Source: Breviolum minutum Mf 1.05b.01
Taxonomy: Eukaryota > Sar > Dinophyceae > Suessiales > Symbiodiniaceae
NCBI GenBank assembly: GCA_000507305.1
Contig: DF239040.1
Span: forward strand, 97,520 to 161,519
Length of the DNA stretch: 64,000 bases
Direction of reading: 5' to 3'
Of the stretch, positions 20,874-34,300 are shown one piece after another (within the stretch, counting starts at the first letter, position 1; each line of letters begins with the position of its first letter). A program made the translations under genes and the position numbers. The notes below the pieces were generated by a model that worked only from the letters and a program-made list of their open reading frames with translations, was not told the origin of the DNA and searched no databases.

Positions 20874-22331
20874 GCAACAGGCCGATCGCATTCAGCGCAA
20901 TATGGAGGCCAAAATGGCAGGATGTTTTGGTGATTCGAAATCATGGGTGTATGCGATGTTCAAAGAAATTACTTCCAACTGCAACCATACAACTTACAAC
21001 CAGATTCTGATGGTAAGTGATCTTATGGTGGTAAATGATCCGTTTTTTTGGGGGTTGGCAAGTGATCCACCAATGTGGGTGTTTCCAAAAATAGGGGTAC
21101 CCCAAAATGGATGGTTTAGAATGGAAATCCCTATCAAAATGGATGATTTGGGGGTACCACTATTTTCGGAAACACCCATGTACTCTTGGAGCTCTTGTTC
21201 TTCAGCAGTCTTCAGGCGCAGATGGAGGATGATCAAGAGACGATTACCCACACGAAGGACCTTTTAAAGTTTTAAAAGGAGGAGTTGGGGATCATAGGTT
21301 TCCAGGATTTTTTTCAGCAAGTTAGCAAATACATGTGTATATATATATGCGCCATATATATATATATACACTGTGCATAATTATAATATTGTACATTTAT
21401 CACACACAGAATTGTAGATATAAATGTACTCAATTTGTAAAACATATCATTTTTTTCATTATTGTATCCCCTCTGCCCTTCTAAATCAACATTGCATTTA
21501 AGTCAATCAGCTTGATACGTGGTGTCATCAACCATGACAGGAGAGTCTCGCAAGGATCTTGGAGGAAAAATCCAGACTTGAAACAGAAAAGGAGGCTCTC
21601 GAGGCGGCAGCGAAGCCGAGAAGCGCTGGTTGGTTTGGGAGAAGGAAGTGAATCCATGAATTTTGCTATGATCTTTTGTTCATTTATATTGGGATACCTC
21701 AAAAAAGGGGGTGTTTTGGTTTGGGATCCCCACCTGGTCTTTTGTCACACACACACACATAATGGAGTATTTCTCCTAGTTCCGAGATCTCACCCAGCGA
21801 AGTTTCGTGACCAGGCACGACTTGGATATCAAAAGAAAGATCTGGAGGAAGCAAAGGCGGCCGATGGGACCCGATGGACCGATGGCGAATTTCCCCATGT
21901 TCGGATCCATGGGATCCATGGGGATCCATGGGAGCCTAATTTATATGCGATTTATATACCATACAAAAAAGTTGATGCGTTCATGGATCGGTAAATATAC
22001 ACCATACATGTAGATACTATATGGTTGGGATAAATTCATGATTCAAGCCAGCGACAAAACATGGATAAGTTTTGATTTTCAGGCTCAAGCAGCTGCTGCA
22101 CAAGCAGAACTGGCCGGAACCAACTCAGATAGTGTGAAATTTAGGGGATGGGATATATAAACAACCTGCTTGGTATTCATTCAGATTCACTTTTTCTTGG
22201 CTCTTGTTGTTGGTTGTTGGTTGTTGGTTGTTGGTTGTTCAAATGTCCGGTGTGTTTTTTCTTTGTAAAAAAAAGCAAAGGCCAAAGTGCCAGTTGAGAA
22301 GCCTGAAGCTGATGCTAAGCTGCAGCAACCA
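20874..22331 (+). CDS. Coil exon run 1 (six exons)
   Basis: Exons about 20874-20920 (QQADRIQRNMEAKMA, ends uncertain), 21216-21257 (AQMEDDQETITHTK, GA donor), 21541-21603 (ESLARILEEKSRLETEKEAL, GC), 21815-21856 (ARLGYQKKDLEEAK, GC), 22083-22112 (AQAAAAQAEL, GC, end uncertain) and 22281-22331 (AKVPVEKPEADAKLQQP, GA). Low-complexity helical sequence marks the start of the coil. Confidence 0.62.
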
Positions 22332-25300
22332 GAAAACTAGCATGACTTGGGGCCAGAGCCCCCTGCCAGTAACAGTGGCATTTTTGAAGGTTTAGCTTGG
22401 GATCCCCTACTAAAAATGGTATAATAAAAAGAAAGGTCACTGTTACTGGGAGGGGGCCACGCCCAAAGCATGACAATGAAAGAATTGACCATGAATGAAG
22501 ATATATCTCCCATTAACAAAATGGTGATTTTCCATCCTGTAAGGAGCGTAAGCTTGAGGCAACAAAGGAGTGCGAGGCAAGAATTTTGTTGGCGTTTTTT
22601 TTTGAGGAGTGGGAAAAATTGAGTTGGAAATCTAAGACATAAAAAGGCATCACATCCAAATGCGATTTCATGATCAAAACACCATTGTATCTATATTTAA
22701 ATCTATGATTTATATATAATCATATTGAAGTCATCATGTGTCATGATTCTTTATTAAGGAGATATGAATTATAGCAACTTAAATTACCTGTTTAACGTTG
22801 GTTTAACCATCCACCCACTTTTTCGGTGGGTTTTTCCTGCAGGCGAAAATGGCCACTCTGGAGGCACAGTGCAGAGAGGCCGGAAACGAAAAAAAGTGTT
22901 CCAACCATCCACTTTTGCAGGTGCTACTTGTAACTGTTTAGTTTCAGGGAAAATATATATGAGACATAGTATGAGACATAGTATGTCTGACATACATGTA
23001 ATATATACATATATATAGCACCATACCCCCAAAAACCACGTCGTCAATTTGCTTGAAACCCTGAAGCTGTTTACCTGAGGCCTCCGCAGCACAACGTGGC
23101 TTACAAGAGGAGCTTTCTGAAGCCGAAAAAGCCTTGGCACGAGCCGAAGTGGAAAAAGTGGGGAAGCCCATGGAAGCCCTAAGAGGATGGTGTTGCCACA
23201 AAAATCATCAGGTTGGGGTGTAAATGGAAGGGGTTGGTATACACCATTACTGTACCAAATCTGTGGGAAAACAAAAAACATCTTGACAGCCTAATGGTTG
23301 GTAAAAACAAAACACTCAGTAGCGAAGAAAGCTTGGAATTGGATGGTTGGAGATGAAACATTTTTTTTTTGTCCATGATGGAGAGGGAGATGATTTTCTT
23401 TTTTTGAACATGAAGTCTTCCCCAAAAAAGGATGGTAGTGAGAGATTTGTATCATTTACCTCAAGTCATGCTTTTGAAAGCAGTCTTTCTAAGTTTGGGT
23501 TCTTTTTGTGGTGTTTCATAATTTTGATTTCATGTCAAGCCATGATGCATGGCTTTGCCATGCTACATGTTGGATTGCAAGCGCTTGGTGGTTGTTTCTG
23601 AACAGATTGGCAGTACAGTTCCAACAAATCACAGCAGGGTGCATGTTTTTCTGCAAAGGATGAACTCAGAGAAAGAGCTCATCAAGCAGAGGTGGGCTTA
23701 GCAGCACCGGTATCTTCACTTTTTTAGCCGCATTTTGTCCATAGATTTGACTGTGTATCACCTAATGTGAAGTCGTACCAAAAAGCTAGAGAAGTAATTT
23801 GGTACAGAAAAATGGTGGTACTGGTACGGAAGGAATGTTCAAATTCTCCAAGTGACTAATAGCAGTTATACGTTTATCAAGTTCCAGGGACCTTTTATCA
23901 CTGGATTGAGCAAGTGACAACACTGGATTTGATGAGATACTGATGCTGTAGCCAAAGAGGAACGGTAAAATGCTGTTGGTTCCAAAGCTTTTTGCTGCTT
24001 CGTGACTTCGTGCGGCAAGGTTCAGTTACAGCAAGAGTCTGCAGCATCGGCAAAGAAGGCTGAAAAGGCAGCCGTTGGATTGATAAAAGAGCAGATTCAT
24101 AGGAACTTTTGATCATCTACAGTCTACCAAATGCAGGCAATAAAGTTGCTACAAAGATCGATTTAACTTCGATGCATTTTGCAGACATATCCATTGGGCA
24201 ATGCCCCCCCAAAAAAGAATAAAAAAGATCGGTTTGAATTTTGAATCAAGCCTTTCTTGAACAGTATCGTGAAGTTTTCAATGCACACTACAAAAGTTAC
24301 AAAAGCAATTTACTCTACATACTCTTCATTCATATATCTCTTCTATTTGTTCTATATACAATGTTCCAATTTTTCCCCTCGGCAAAAACCCTTCACGTAC
24401 GAGGCCACCGAGAAGTTGCAAGCGACCTTGCGTGAACTGGAAGCTGCGAAAGTTCAATTGGAGGCACACAGAGCCCGCTTCCAACCCGGTTGGTTGGTTG
24501 GTTGGAAGTGATTTTTGGAGCATACATTTTCCTACCATTCATCTCACACCATGGGAATTTCATGATGTTCGATTTTTTAGGTTATGAACTTTAGTTTCAT
24601 TCCATTTCTGGTGCATTTTTTCTCCTATGCAAGTACCTGACTACCATGTATAGTCATTTGCAAATATCGCAGCCTTCAAGGGCAGCACACTTAAACGTAC
24701 TCCCCTTTTCCATTGTTTAAGCTGAGAGGAAAGAGACCTGAAGAATGGAAGTGAAAAGCAGGCAAGAGGACAGAAGCTCCTGAGTGAAATAAGCTCATTT
24801 TATCATATCACTAAGGTTGGAACTTTTAACCAAGCAATGGAATCAGAGAAGGCCTGGGGAAATGCAAAAAGAGATTTTGGGTAAAAAGGTTGGGCATTCT
24901 TTTGGCACTCTCAAAGTGTACTTTATTGCAGGTTGAAAGAACCCTCAAACCTCGCTCCTCCTTAGCCTCCTCCCATGCTATTTCTGCATCTCCAGCCCCG
25001 CCGTACCTCACGGTACCCTGCGCTTTGTGGTATGTTGTATGTACTTGGAACAGATGACTGCAAACCACCTGCAAACCTAAAACTTGAAACAACTTGTCAC
25101 CGGCAGGCAGAATTGCAAGAGCAGCTCCGGCAGAAGGACGAGGCTGTAGCTTGCATGTATCTTGTGTAGCTTGCTTTTCAGCTGTCAAAAACGTGAATCA
25201 ACTTTCATGTCTGACTAATTCGTGATTTGAGAAACAAATTCAGGTCATCCAGCAGTTACAGGCACAAAGCAAGAAAGTGCAGTTGCAGGCAGGACCATCA

Positions 25301-28300
25301 AGGTATTTTCATAGTACGTTCTTGAGGAACTGTTGATTGATTTCACTTGTGGAAATTGTCATTTTGAGACATTTTTTGTAATGAGAATATTGTTACACAT
25401 TACCAGATTGCCATCTGTGGAGGAGCAGGAAGAGGAAAGCTCTTCGGAGACTTCGGATGGAGATGCTTTACCTCTGCCCGATAGCGATGAAGCTGGCGGC
25501 AGCCCGCGCAAGAATGTGGCGCGAAAAAACGCCGAGGTCTGGGTCCATCGTTCGAGCTCCAAAGAGTTGGGCTGTTCCATGGCTTTTTTCGTGTCATTTT
25601 GGAGGTAAATGAAGAGATGAAGAAACTTCTGGAAGCATCAAAAGCCGAGGCTTTGCATAGTGTTTCTGTAAGATGCTTCTTAGTGCAGCAAGTCAACTAT
25701 TGGAAAACAAATTGATGCCTGTTGCAAGATGATTCCAATCTGTATTTCGACATTTCCAGTTTGAAAGTGCATTTTGCATCACATATCTCAGTGGCAACGG
25801 AGGTGGAAGAGAAAGAAAAGCAACGTATTGAGGCGTTGAAAGCTGTTGAGGCACATGCACAAGAAAGTATTCACAGGTAAATATCTACTCGAAAAAAAAA
25901 CACCTGAACTTTGGCAAGAGTGTTCCAGATATTTGGATAGAAAGTCATGGAAAGACGTGTCTATGATGCCTGCTGTATTTTGATGTGTTTTTTGTCACTT
26001 CCATTTATTTGATCCAGTTAGATCCATTAAGCATCTTCGCATAACGTTTGACCCTTCATTACGATCCAGGCGGAAAAGGAGCGTGCTGAAAAGTTATTGG
26101 AAGCAGCCAAAGCAGAGGCCATATCCAGAGTCGGATATTTGACTCCTCCAGTGATTGTTATGTAGAAATACCTATGGCTAATGACGAAATAACTTTCAAG
26201 TGAAGTTCCTCAAGGGGTTGATTGAAATGTTCGTTTCCTTGGCCGTTGACCGACAGGCTGAAGAGAAAGAGAAACGGCATGCAGAAGCTTTGCAAACTCT
26301 AGAGGCAGCTAGGGCATTTGAGTGATTTGAGTATAAGGACACACCATAAGACACATCATCAAACACAAGATGTTGAGTAAGAAGTGCTGAGCATGTGGGA
26401 CGTTTAATGAAACGCGTGATGTTTTAAGGCACCCGAGTGACGTCGTCACATGGGAGCCCCACGTCGTCACGTTTGTTGAGATGATGTGAACAAAACAGAG
26501 GCAGAAAAAGAGACTTCAGCATCTTTGGAAGCGGCGAAAGCAGAGGCGTCAGTTACATCAGCCACCTGCACGTTCTGCATGATCCTGACAACATGACAGA
26601 TGGAAACAGTGAACACGTTTCTGTCTTTGTGTCTTTGTGTCTTTGTTTGTTTGTTTGTTTGTTTGTTTCTTTGGTTTGGTTTGTTTCTTTCTTTGGTTTG
26701 GTTTGGTTTGGTTTGGTTTGGTTTGGTTTTGTTTGTGTCTTTGTTTCTTTCTTTATTTGTTAGTTTGTTTGTTTGTTTTCGTTGATCCATCGACTGATTG
26801 ATGGGCCGATTGATTGATTATCCCTCCCCCTTGGCCTGCTGTATCTTGAGGAGGAGAAAAGCCTTGCGCAAGACATGAAAGCTCTTGAGGCCGCTACATG
26901 ATCTACATGAGTTGCGCCCTCTTGGACATGCTGGTCCTCCGCAAATTTCACTCCAGACAATGCTAAGGGGCCATTGAATTCAGATATCGAGCTGACAAGG
27001 CAGAAAAGGAGAAGGCAGAAAAGTCATTGGAAGCAGCCAAAGCAGAGGCCGTTTTGTTTTGTTTTGTTTTGCCTTTTTTCTCTTGTCTGAATGACGGCCT
27101 TAGTCAACACTGAAAATCACATGACGTTTCTGCTTGACAGATATTATGACGTTGTCGTCTTTTGGGTCGCACATGCTCGGTACGTGATCTGCAATCTGCA
27201 GGCTGAAGAGAAGGACAGACTGCATGCAGAAGCCATCAACGCCATTCAGGTACTGGTACCGTTTTCCATGCGAATGGATTTGATTGCTAAAGTGAGACAA
27301 GATATCCAGGAAACCGGAAACCATGATTTGTGACAGCACTTGCGACATTCTTCCATATTCTTCCATCATCTTCTTCGGATCAAAGAAGAAGTCTTTTTGG
27401 CCATTCTGATTATGATGATGACACATGTGATACAATTGATATGCACAAGATGATACAACATTTATGGGTATATGCACACGGTCTCTTCGGGTGTTTTAGT
27501 CTCTGATGGTCTTGGGAAGAGCCACACAGAGCAGCCTCGGCCTGTATCAAAACTGTGTTGCTTTCGTTGTCACATAAGAAACAAACTCAGGTGGCAGAAA
27601 TTAATTCCCAGACATCTCAGACTAATGACCCATTCCATGTATAGATATCCGTAGAATGAACATAATACAGTAATAATACCACGTACGTATACGTATTTAT
27701 GTATATAATACATATAATATATAATTTATGATATACTAAATATGATGTATGTATATAACGATATATATATACACATAACATATAGTATCATTATACTAAC
27801 ACATGACATAAATCTCCCCGGCAGCTGTCCGAAGAATGGGAAAACGTTCAAGCGCAAGGCGGAAAAGGAGCGTGCTGAAAAGTTGTTGGAAGCAGCCAAA
27901 GCAGAGGCCATATCATTTCCAGAGTCAGATATTTGACTTCTTCTTTTCCCACCAATTCCTCCACTGATTGTCATGTAGTGTCAACTATGGTCATCGAAGA
28001 CATAAGTTCCTCAAGGGGTTGATTGAAGTGTTTGTTTCGTTGGTCGGCAGGCTGAAGAGAAAGAGAAACGGCATGCAGAAGCTCTGCAAACTCTGCAGGC
28101 AGCGACATTTGAGAGATTTGAGATGAGACTAGCTTGAGTGATAAGTTAAGGCCCTTTGAGGACACATCATAAGACGCAAGATGTTGAGTAAGATTGGAAA
28201 AGGACATACTGAGCATCTATGACGTTTAACCAAAGACGTGAAGGGCCCGAATCACATCGTCACCTAGGGGCCCCACGTCGTCACGCTTGTTGAGATGATG

Positions 28301-31300
28301 GGAGCAAAACAGAGGCAGAAAAAGAGACTTCAGCATCTTTGGAAGCCGCTAAAGCAGAGGCGTCGGCTACATCAGCCACCTGCACGTTCTGCATGATCCT
28401 GACAACATGAAAGAGGGAAACAGTGAACACGTTTCTGTCTTTGTGTCTTTGTGTCTTTGTTTGTTTGTTTGTTTGTTTGTTTGTTTGTTTGTTTCTTTGG
28501 TTTGGTTTGTTTCTTTCTTTGGTTTGGTTTGGTTTGGTTTGGTTTGGTTTGGTTTTGTTTGTGTCTTTGTTTCTTTCTTTATTTGTTAGTTTGTTTGTTT
28601 GTTTTCGTTGATCCATCGACTGATTGATGGGCCGATTGATTGATTATCCCTCCCCCTTGGCCTGCTGTATCTTGAGGAGGAGAAAAGCCTTGCGCAAGAC
28701 ATGAAAGCTCTTGAGGCCGCTACATGATCTACATGAGTTGCGCCCTCTTGGACATGCTGGTCCTCCGCAAATTTCACTCCAGACAATGCTAAGGGGCCAT
28801 TGAATTCAGATATCGAGCTGACAAGGCAGAAAAGGAGAAGGCAGAAAAGTCATTGGAAGCAGCCAAAGCAGAGGCCGTTTTGTTTTGTTTTGTTTTGCCT
28901 TTTTTCTCTTGTCTGAATGACGGCCTTAGTCAACACTGAAAATCACATGACGTTTCTGCTTGACAGATATTATGACGTTGTCGTCTTTTGGGTCGCACAT
29001 GCTCGGTACGTGATCTGCAATCTGCAGGCTGAAGAGAAGGACAGACTGCATGCAGAAGCCATCAACGCCATTCAGGTACTGGTACCGTTTTCCATGCGAA
29101 TGGATTTGATTGCTAAAGTGAGACAAGATATCCAGGAAACCGGAAACCATGATTTGTGACAGCACTTGCGATAATCTTCGAACACCTTCCATCATCTGAA
29201 GTGGTTTTGGCCATTCTGACTAAGATGATGACACAGTAGTATAAATGAATGGGACCATACGATGACACGTTTATGGGTTTATGCACACTGTCTCTTCGGG
29301 TGTGCTTTAGTCCTTGCCATGTGGTGTGTTGATAGAGTGTCACAAGCAGTTCTTCTTCTTTGTTGTGGTTGTGTTTGTCACACACTTTTCGAAGCCACAT
29401 CAGAAACAGACCACTCAGAAACTCATGTAAAAATCCATGGAAGTTGTCTCAAGATCCGGGTTTCAAAAACCTTGAAGCACCGTGAAACAGGTTGAAAAAG
29501 AAAAGGTGGAGCAGTCCTTGGAAGCAGCTAAAGCAGAGGCCGTGGACCCATGTGACTCTGAGATTTGGGCGCCTGAATGAAACTCCCAAACGCTTGCGAC
29601 GTGTCAGACAAACGCTCACCTTGTGGGAACATTGCGATGTTCTGATTTCGGTCATGGGATTCTTGTCCCATGGTTTTTTCCCTGGTCATTTCCTGGTTCA
29701 TTCTACAAATAACTCCAGCAAATCTTGACGTCTTATCCTTACAATGGCCATGCTTCCACAGGTTGTGGAGCAGGCGGAAACCATCAAGGCGTGGCTCCTT
29801 TAGCCGTCATTTTCTCGTGGGATCAGCTGGTCTCAATGCTTGAGATCAGGCAGAGAAGGAAAAATTGGACAATCTCTCCTCGACAACTCGCCAGGCATGA
29901 AGATGATGTTTTTGTAGTTGTGTATGATATTGGTGTGTATGAGCAAAATACTTCGAAATGAGTTTTGGTACACAACTCTGTATAGATGTTATAGATCTGT
30001 CTATTAAGTTATTATACATATACTATGTAGTGTGTATTTAAGACAATCATTTGTTGGCTGCTTCCAATAGCTTTCAAGTCATGCAGGGTGCAGCTATTTT
30101 TACAGTAATCCTCCATGGTTCCATCCTTCGGCTTAAGTCACTTGACAACAACACGAGCAACAAAATCCAGTGCCGAGGCAGAAGAGTTGGAGAAAAGACT
30201 CAAGAAGAACTTGGAACAGTTGCAGGTTGGTTGGGAGAGAGCTTTTTTTTTTATTCTGACAAAAACTAACTCAGAAAATCATCATCAAAAATTAACTCCC
30301 AAAACCACCAGTTTTTAGGAGAGCCAACAAAATTGTTTGTCAAGATCTAAAGGCAGCAAACAAAGAACTTGAAGATCAACTGCGAGAGAGTCGAGAAGAG
30401 GCATGGTGATCATTGGCATGGAATCGGCCGATGCAAAGTTACATAGAGAATTGGTTGCTTGCTTTGGTGTTTCGTTACCCTCCTGGGAACTAACATGTCC
30501 CATTTAAAGGTAGCTGGGAAGATGATTTTCTTCTTTTTTCCATTTTGGATATTATGTGATCGTTCCCTGGAGGGTAGTTTGTTTCAACATGCAAAAAAAA
30601 ACAACCATGGGAAACCAGGCGGCTGCACATTTGAAAGCTCAACTTTCTGGAGATGAGGAGCGCAGTGACTCAAAAACCTGGTCCACAAAAGTGTTTCGGG
30701 GGCACGTGAGGGGACTGGACGAGAACCCGAAAAAAACCTGGGTTTATTTTGCAGTATATATGGGATGATACTACCAAGTATATAGGGATTTATATGGGAT
30801 TATATTGGGATATATTTGGATTATATTGGGATTTAATATGATTCTAATATAGCATGATCAGGATCCCTATCTCAACCCATCAATGGAATGTCAGCCCACT
30901 TTGTTTTGTTGCCGTTTTTCACCTTGGGGAAGTGGACGGAGAGCTCCAGGCCAGCGTACGTCTCAAAGAAAAGCTTGCGGAAATGGAAGCTGCAAAGACC
31001 TCCGCTGAGGAGCGTTTCAACACACTAACCACCAACAATACTGACAAATGACACGTGTGTGGATAATTTTTTGTTTCAGATCTCTGTTTTTTTTTGAAAC
31101 TGATTATAGACTCTAGACATTGTATCAACCAAACTTAATTTCATGTCAATTTTCCTCGATTGCCTTGAAGTCCCTCCCCAAAATGTGTCAATTGGATTCG
31201 GGAGTCCACAAGATGAATCAACTTTCTTCAGGAGATTTTAGGGGTTGGTGGCATATTGTGAAATTGTCAGCTGAAATGAACTGATTTTCAGCCATGGGAC

Positions 31301-34300
31301 TTACTCCTGTAACAGTTGTGTGATACAAAAAGAACCCTCCCAATTGGAAGGCTGCAAGATTGAGCATGGAGGAGAGGCTTAGTGAGAAAAACGAGGCCAC
31401 CATGACTTGTGGCAATGCATGTGCAGTGTTTTCTAAAATGTACAGCGGATAACAAGGTCTCTTTCCACCGGAGAAGCGTTCTTACATCAACGACTCCTCA
31501 ATGCTGCCATTTTGGAACAAATCGATTGTCAGGTGATTGGCGACCTGCGAAACGAACTGCAGAAACTGGAGGCAACCAGTCCAATGACTTGATACTTTGT
31601 TGCCTTGAAAGTTTGCAAGAGTGAAATCAGGCAGACAAGGACAAGTCGGAACGCTTCGCGATATCCACAAAGAAAGAGGCCGGGAGGAATTAACTTTTCT
31701 GAAAAATTCCACAATTAATTCACTAAGATGTTGTCAAAATGCCATGTTTGTACTCCTTTTGCATCTTTTTGTCACGTTTTTCCTCATCGTCTTGGCATGA
31801 AATCATCGTGATTTTTTGGAACTGGAGGCAGATGACAAGGAGAGCCAGTACAAGCAAAAGTTGGAATCGGCGCAGGTTGGAGCAATCTGTAAACGGTGCC
31901 AACGTTTGAGGGGAAATTCGCGGAATGACAAGTGAATCTAGTAAAGTCTGGTATTTTTTGTTTTTTTCTCAAAGGGGAACTTGCACGGCCATGATTGACA
32001 TTGAGATTTCTTGCAATGAATGTTCCAGGCTGAACATCGTGCTGCAGAAGAGGTTGGAATGGGTAGATGTCTAGCTGTTGGTCTGAAACATTTTCTTGAT
32101 TTTACCCCGATAGCTGGAAGATCCGACTCAGACTATTCTTCAAATGGCTTGACACAAGTGGTCATGCTAGGCTGCTGCAGCACAGCTTGCGGAACTTCAA
32201 AGCAAGATCTCCCACTTGGAGGAATGGAATGCTGTCGTAAACCTTGCTGCATGGCAACGGGTGATGGGAGTAGTTCGCTATCCGCTATTCATTCCTTGCT
32301 GATTTGAAACTGGTCAAGTTAGTTATGTACATATGTAAAAGTCATGATGGTAAGAGTCTCCTTAGGATTCTAATTCATGGTGAGGCCTTGAAGGAAGATT
32401 TGCAAGCAAAACTGGCAGCTGCTGGTGATGAGGCGAAAGTGTTTCTAAGTTTTTTCTAAGGTCAATTGAGACATACTGAGACCTTGGGTTTGTTGCGCAC
32501 AAAATGAACACAATGATGACGACTTTTTTGACACTCCTGGCTTGACAAGAAGCATTTGCTAGTTCATTTTTCCACTGAAATGAATTGTTTGGAGGTTAGA
32601 CTCGCGAAAGAGGCGCAGCAAGCGAGTGAAGAGGCTGGGCATTGGCAAGTTGTTGGCAAGTGATGGTGACGTGGTGGATGCTTTGGTGGATGATTTTTGC
32701 TTGGGTGGGTGGAAAGATCTTGCATCCAATTGCTATTTACAGCAAACAAGGCATTTTCTAAACTGAAAGTGGTAGGCTCGACAAAAGATGGAAGCAAGTG
32801 GTGGCGAAAAAGAGGCTGCGCTGGCAGAATTAGAGGCAAGACGATGACACAAAGTGGATAGTGGGAAAGTGTTCCTCTGGAATTTTGTTTCTTAATCGTT
32901 TGGTCAAGTTGCATTGCTTTCTTGCTTGTAGTTGGTAGTTTGCATAGTCCTTGTATATCTTCAATTTGGCGACAGGCTGTCCGGAAGGATCTACAAGCAA
33001 AGCTGGAGGATGCAAAGGAGGAGGCAGTTCAATGGATTTTACAAGCAAAAACAGCGCCTCATACATACTACAAACACTACACATTGTAAAATACAAGGGT
33101 AGAACTGGTGCAAACATATAGAGATACTGCATGATACTGCCATTTCTTGCAAGATGGACCGTTAAAAGCAATTTCGGTTGTGCAGATATGGGACGACTAA
33201 GTCTCTTACAACAGTACATGAGTTTGATATACGAGGATGTGGAACCATGTGTACCATTGTATACATAAATCGTGATGGTGTATGTTGGAGGTTAGACTGG
33301 CGAAAGAGGCGCAGCAAGCGAGTGAAGAGGCTGGCCATTGGCAAGTTGTTGGCAAGTGATGGTGACTTGGTGGATGCTTTGGTGGATGATTTTTGCTTGG
33401 GTGGGTGGAAAGATCTTGCATCCAATTGCTATTTACAGCAAACAAGGCATTTTCTAAACTGAAAGTGGTAGGCTCGACAAAAGATGGAAGCAAGTGGTGG
33501 TGAAAAAGAGGCTGCGCTGGCAGAATTAGAGGCAAGACGATGACACAAACTGGATAGTGGGAAAGTGTTCCTCTGGAATTTTGTTTCTTAATCTTTTGGT
33601 CAAGTTGCATTGCTTTCTTGCTTGTAGTTGGTAGTTTGTATAGTCCTTGTATATCTTCAATTTGGCGACAGGCTGTCCGGAAGGATCTACAAGCAAAGCT
33701 GGAGGATGCAAAGGAGGAGGCAGAGCAATGGATTTTACAAGCAAAAACGGAGCCTCATACATAGTACAAACACTACACATTGTAAAATACACGGGTGCAA
33801 CTGGTGCAAACATATAGAGATACTTCATGATTCAGCCATTTCTTGCAAGATGGACCGTTAAAAGCAACTTCGGTTGTGCAGATATGGGACGACTAAGTCT
33901 CTTACAACAGTACATGAGTTTGATATACGAGGATGTGGAACCATGTGTACCATTGTATACATAAATCGTGATGGTGTATGTTGGAGGTTAGACTGGCGAA
34001 AGAGGCGCAGCAAGCGAGTGAAGAGGCTGGCTGTTGGCAAGTTGTTGGCAAGTGATGGTGATGTGATGGATGCTTTGGTGGATGATTTTTGCTTGGGTGG
34101 GTGGAAAGATCTTGCATCCACTTGCTATTTACATCAAACGAGGCATTTTCTAAACTGAAAGTGGTAGGCTCGACAAAAGATGGAAGCAAGTGGTGGTGAA
34201 AAAGAGGCTGCGATGGCAGAGTTAGAGGCAAGACGATGACACAAACTGGATAGTGGGCAAGTGTTCCTCTGGAATTTTGTTTCTTAATCTTTTGGTCAAG

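Larger units (their letters stand above)
26070..27333 (+). repeat. Tandem segmental duplication, copy 1
   Basis: Six microexons and their introns, repeated as 27859-29159. From about 26590 on the offset is a constant 1,826 bp; the stretch 26760-27333 looks identical to 28586-29159, introns included. The upstream part is diverged, with indels. Confidence 0.9.
27859..29159 (+). repeat. Tandem segmental duplication, copy 2
   Basis: Partner of 26070-27333. The right boundary is about 29160-29175, where the sequences diverge after GATTTGTGACAGCACTTGCG. Confidence 0.9.

Noticed and set aside
26467..26790. Lys/Asn/Thr-rich and Phe/Val/Cys-rich small proteins, and their copies at 28281-28616
   Set aside because: Both strands of a TTTG/TTTGG microsatellite inside an intron.
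26640..28612. CRISPR-like array because of regular short repeats
   Set aside because: The repeats are contiguous microsatellite units without unique spacers, in a eukaryotic intron.
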